64,000 nt of DNA from Arthrobacter sp. MYb227 (GTDB taxonomy: Bacteria; Actinomycetota; Actinomycetes; Actinomycetales; Micrococcaceae): positions 32,697 through 96,696 of the forward strand of contig NZ_PCPT01000013.1 of NCBI RefSeq assembly GCF_002975435.1. The letters run 5' to 3'. The translations under genes and the position numbers were made by a program. Each line of letters opens with the position of its first letter. The stretch's first letter is position 1. Below are positions 61,290 through 64,000 of this stretch, piece after piece. Below the pieces are notes generated by a model, which worked only from the letters and a program-made list of their open reading frames with translations, was not told the DNA's origin and ran no database searches.

Positions 61290-64000
61290 ATGACTCACGA
61301 GGATCAATCGATCCCCTCATCCATGCGAAACCGAGGTCGCCGTACTGTAGGCCGCGCAACCGCAGCTGGTGCAGCTATGGCTGTTGCCGCCATTCTTGGC
61401 GCGGGTTCTGCCCAGGCCGCTCCGCTGCCGGCCGCAGTTACGGTCGGCGCTGCAGTTTCGATCCCAACCGCAGTTAACACGACTCCCATCACCGCTGACG
61501 GGATCGCAACGGGTGAAATCAAGACCTCCAAGGATCTCCGTGATCTCACGGTTGGCAAGTACACCGTGTCCGGTCACGCTTGGATGGCAGGCGGTGACGG
61601 TGGCCCATCCACCATCTCGCAGCGCCTGACAGCAGTTCCGGCCGGCACCAAGGTTTACCTGCAGTGGAAGGACACCGACGGTTCGGTATCCCCGATCTAC
61701 TCGGCAGCAACACACGACACCGTGACCGGTGAACAGGGCGGCGCAGGCACCTACGCGTTCAAGCTTCCGAGCTGGACCGACAACGCCGGAAAGAACCACT
61801 ACTTCACAGGCAAGCTGAAGCAGGAATACAAACTGTGGATTGAACCGATGAAGAACCCTGCCACCGGCGGGGAACTGACCATGATGCGCGCTGCGGACGG
61901 CATGTACCCGAACCGCTTCGTCAAGACCAACAGCGGTAGCGGCTCCCTGGGCGCGGTGACCATTGCTGGCACCAACGTCCAGAAGACCGGAATCTTCCTG
62001 TACGAGGCCCCGCAGAACTACATGAAGTCCTCGACCAACCTTGTCGAAGACCAGAAGGGGCCGGTTAAGCACGCATCGGTTCAGCTGAACGAGCGTCACA
62101 CGGTATCGGGCACGGTATGGCTGGAATCTGGCGCTGGTGATTACTCCAACCTGGCCACCGGACCGAACAAGAACCTGAAGCTCGGCGATCTGCCCGCAGC
62201 TAACCACAAGGTTTACGTTTCGATGCTGACCCGTGAGGGTGCAGCAGCAAACGACGCAATCAAGAAGCTTCCGGTGTCCGAGCGCGCCGCAGCGACCAAG
62301 AAGATGTTGACCGCAAACCCGGAATACATCTCCAAGACCGTCGTTGCCACGACCGATGCCAACGGTAACTACACCGCACGCATGGGCCAGGGGCACTTCG
62401 ACAGGAACCACATGTACTCGTGGGTTGAATCCCCGGAAGGCAAGATCGTTTCGAGCTACAGCTCGTCGACTTCCCCGGTGTTTGCCCGCTACGACTCATC
62501 TCCGCTGTGGACCCCGCAGACCGTTCCGGCTAACAACCTCGTTGCCCCGAACATCTACAACCGTCACCACGCAGTCATGGCGTACTCCAATGCCAAGCTC
62601 AGCGTTACGAACTTCAACGTAACCGACAAGCCGGCTCGCCCGGGCGACGTTGCCAAGCTCAGCCTTGAAGGTGGCCTGACCCCGCTGGAAAGCACGATCG
62701 TGTGGACCAACTCGGCCGGCGAAACCGTCAAGACCTGCAAGAACGTGACCTCGGCGTCGATCGCCGCGGCGTGCACCTTCGAAGTACCGGCAGACCTGAC
62801 CAAGCCGGAGATCTACACCGCAACGCTGATGGCTGCTGATAACCCGGTTAGCGCTGATTCGTTTGCCGTGACCATGGAAACCCTAGGTAACGTGAATGCC
62901 TCGGCTTCGGCTGCTGCATCCGCAAATGCCGATAGTGACAAGAACGCTGCAGCTGTTGCCGCAGCCGTTGCTGCCGCTAACGCAGATGCCTCCACCACGG
63001 CTTCGGCTTCGGCGGATGCAAACGCTGCCGCCGCTGCCCAGGTAGCTGCTAACGCCGATGCTTCCCAGGATGCCTCGGCTGACGCGAACGCGGATGCTAA
63101 TGCTTCGGCTGCCGCCGCAGCTAACGCTGCCTCGCACTCAAAGGCTGATTCGGATTCGAATGCTTCGGCTTCGGCTTCGAAGGACGCCAACGCTGCTGCC
63201 GCTGCAAACTCGGCTGCTACCGCAGATGCTTCAAAGGATGCTTCCTCCGACGCTGCTACGGACGCCAACGCTGACAGCAACAAGGACGCCGAAGCTGGTG
63301 CTGATGCAAATGCTGAGGCTGGCACGGACGTTGAAGCTGGCGCAGATGCCAACGTAGAGGCTGGTGCTGATGCTAACGCTGAGGCTGGCAAGGACGTAGA
63401 GGCTGGTGCTGATGCTAACGCTGAGGCTGGCAAGGACGTTGAGGCTGGTGCTGATGCTAACGCTGAGGCTGGCAAGGACGTTGAGGCTGGTGCTGATGCT
63501 AACGCTGAGGCTGGCAAGGACGTTGAGGCTGGTGCTGATGCTAACGCTGAGGCTGGCAAGGACGTTGAGGCTGGTGCTGATGCTAACGCTGAGGCTGGCA
63601 AGGACGTAGAAGCTGGTGCTGATGCAAATGCTGAGGCTGGCAAGGACGTAGAGGCCGGTGCTGATGCTAACGCTGAGGCTGGCAAGGACGTTGAAGCTGG
63701 TGCTGATGCTAACGCTGAGGCTGGCAAGGACGTTGAAGCTGGTGCTGATGCTAACGCTGAGGCTGGCACGGACGTAGAGGCCGGTGCTGATGCAAATGCT
63801 GAGGCTGGCACGGACGTAGAGGCCGGTGCTGATGCAAATGCTGAGGCTGGCACGGACGTAGAGGCCGGTGCTGATGCTAACGCTGAGGCTGGCACGGACG
63901 TAGAGGCTGGTGCTGATGCAAATGCTGAGGCTGGCAAGGACGTTGAAGCTGGCGCAGATGCAAACGTAGAGGCTGGTGCTGATGCTAACGCTGAGGCTGG
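61290..64000 (+). CDS. Large secreted surface protein with nested tandem repeats (partial, runs off the window)
   Basis: The frame from ATG 61290 stays open to the window end (903 codons so far). Residues 1-43 are an export signal with an RNRGRRTVGR basic region and AQA cleavage site, possibly Tat-type. A globular part (about 44-530) has beta-rich, Ig-like character. A low-complexity Ala/Asp/Asn/Ser part (531-667) follows, and then from 63291 tandem 14-residue repeats, EAGADANAEAGKDV (or TDV), reach the end. No LPxTG anchor is seen because the C-terminus lies outside. It is probably a cell-surface adhesin or stalk. The family is not firmly named. Confidence 0.85.
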   Translation, partial: MTHEDQSIPSSMRNRGRRTVGRATAAGAAMAVAAILGAGSAQAAPLPAAVTVGAAVSIPTAVNTTPITADGIATGEIKTSKDLRDLTVGKYTVSGHAWMAGGDGGPSTISQRLTAVPAGTKVYLQWKDTDGSVSPIYSAATHDTVTGEQGGAGTYAFKLPSWTDNAGKNHYFTGKLKQEYKLWIEPMKNPATGGELTMMRAADGMYPNRFVKTNSGSGSLGAVTIAGTNVQKTGIFLYEAPQNYMKSSTNLVEDQKGPVKHASVQLNERHTVSGTVWLESGAGDYSNLATGPNKNLKLGDLPAANHKVYVSMLTREGAAANDAIKKLPVSERAAATKKMLTANPEYISKTVVATTDANGNYTARMGQGHFDRNHMYSWVESPEGKIVSSYSSSTSPVFARYDSSPLWTPQTVPANNLVAPNIYNRHHAVMAYSNAKLSVTNFNVTDKPARPGDVAKLSLEGGLTPLESTIVWTNSAGETVKTCKNVTSASIAAACTFEVPADLTKPEIYTATLMAADNPVSADSFAVTMETLGNVNASASAAASANADSDKNAAAVAAAVAAANADASTTASASADANAAAAAQVAANADASQDASADANADANASAAAAANAASHSKADSDSNASASASKDANAAAAANSAATADASKDASSDAATDANADSNKDAEAGADANAEAGTDVEAGADANVEAGADANAEAGKDVEAGADANAEAGKDVEAGADANAEAGKDVEAGADANAEAGKDVEAGADANAEAGKDVEAGADANAEAGKDVEAGADANAEAGKDVEAGADANAEAGKDVEAGADANAEAGKDVEAGADANAEAGTDVEAGADANAEAGTDVEAGADANAEAGTDVEAGADANAEAGTDVEAGADANAEAGKDVEAGADANVEAGADANAEA
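63291..64000 (+). repeat. Nested 42-bp tandem repeat array
   Basis: Units of 42 bp start at 63291 and then, after a 24-bp partial unit at 63333-63356, run in perfect phase from 63357 to 63944 (14 units). A second 24-bp partial unit follows at 63945-63968, and a new full unit starts at 63969. The 24-bp units (EAGADANV) are 612 bp apart, which suggests a higher-order unit of 14 x 42 + 24 bp. Sequence differences are mainly AAG/ACG at codon 12 and synonymous changes. Confidence 0.9.

Noticed and set aside
61317..62411. 364-codon minus-strand frame
   Set aside because: Antisense shadow of the surface protein's globular domain; Cys/Val/Gly-rich product without motifs.
62813..63937. Long minus-strand frame of about 374 codons (Ala/Ser/Pro repeats)
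   Set aside because: It is the antisense of the surface-protein repeat array; the 42-bp periodicity keeps all frames open. No ribosome binding site and only low-complexity product.
1..64000. CRISPR arrays, tRNA, rRNA and prophage structural genes
   Set aside because: No regularly spaced direct repeats with unique spacers, no tRNA arms and no capsid or portal motifs were seen on reading. The only regular repeats are within the surface protein.

Overview
The window looks like chromosome from a Gram-positive actinobacterium, most likely Micrococcaceae-like (Arthrobacter/Glutamicibacter relatives). The reasons are the moderate GC content, the TatA/TatC/TatB set, VanZ-type proteins, a Tex protein, an HrpB helicase, PLDc_N and SdpI small membrane proteins, a 41-residue acidic protein ending in the ESFPASDPP signature, and frequent GTG/TTG starts. 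The genus is inferred from gene style, not from a marker gene.

Layout. 1-2169: decayed insertion sequences (ISAs1-type and IS1380-type). 2170-12673: a surface-polysaccharide locus. A polyprenyl-phosphate sugar-1-phosphate transferase and UDP-glucose 6-dehydrogenase lie on the minus strand. Divergent from them is a plus-strand run of four GT-B glycosyltransferases, a Wzy-like polymerase and a Wzx-like flippase. Together they could start, extend, flip and polymerise a repeat unit containing glucuronic acid. 13075-16584: an IS cluster made of an IS110 remnant, an IS481 remnant and an apparently intact IS3-family element with a recognisable -1 frameshift signal. 16734-19619: a Cys-rich signal peptidase I, a 45-residue membrane microprotein and a VanZ-SGNH fusion whose nucleophile position is Asp. 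19951-21686: tatB, tatA, tatC. 22028-24960: small housekeeping genes, an AraC regulator and a secreted nuclease whose signal peptide lies in another frame.

25038-29034 is a tight three-gene operon for proline-containing peptides (Xaa-Pro aminopeptidase, amidohydrolase, S33 prolyl peptidase). 29203-42075 is mostly ordinary chromosome: Tex, SdpI-like protein, ferritin, two META-domain paralogues, a four-SH3 protein, an AI-2E family transporter, a succinate-semialdehyde-type dehydrogenase, an aldo/keto reductase, thiolase and an alpha/beta hydrolase, separated by strong hairpin terminators. 42292-50713 is a second accessory region with a frameshifted acyltransferase, an IS110 element that apparently interrupts a gene, an OatA-like acyltransferase and a decayed pectate-lyase-type beta-helix gene.

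50714-60812 carries an ABC exporter, HrpB, an EamA transporter, a decayed intradiol dioxygenase, a Tat-signal protein, an acyl-CoA dehydrogenase, a GNAT acetyltransferase and a TetR regulator. 61290 to the end is the 5' part of a very large secreted surface protein. Its tail is a nested array of 42-bp repeats that runs off the window.
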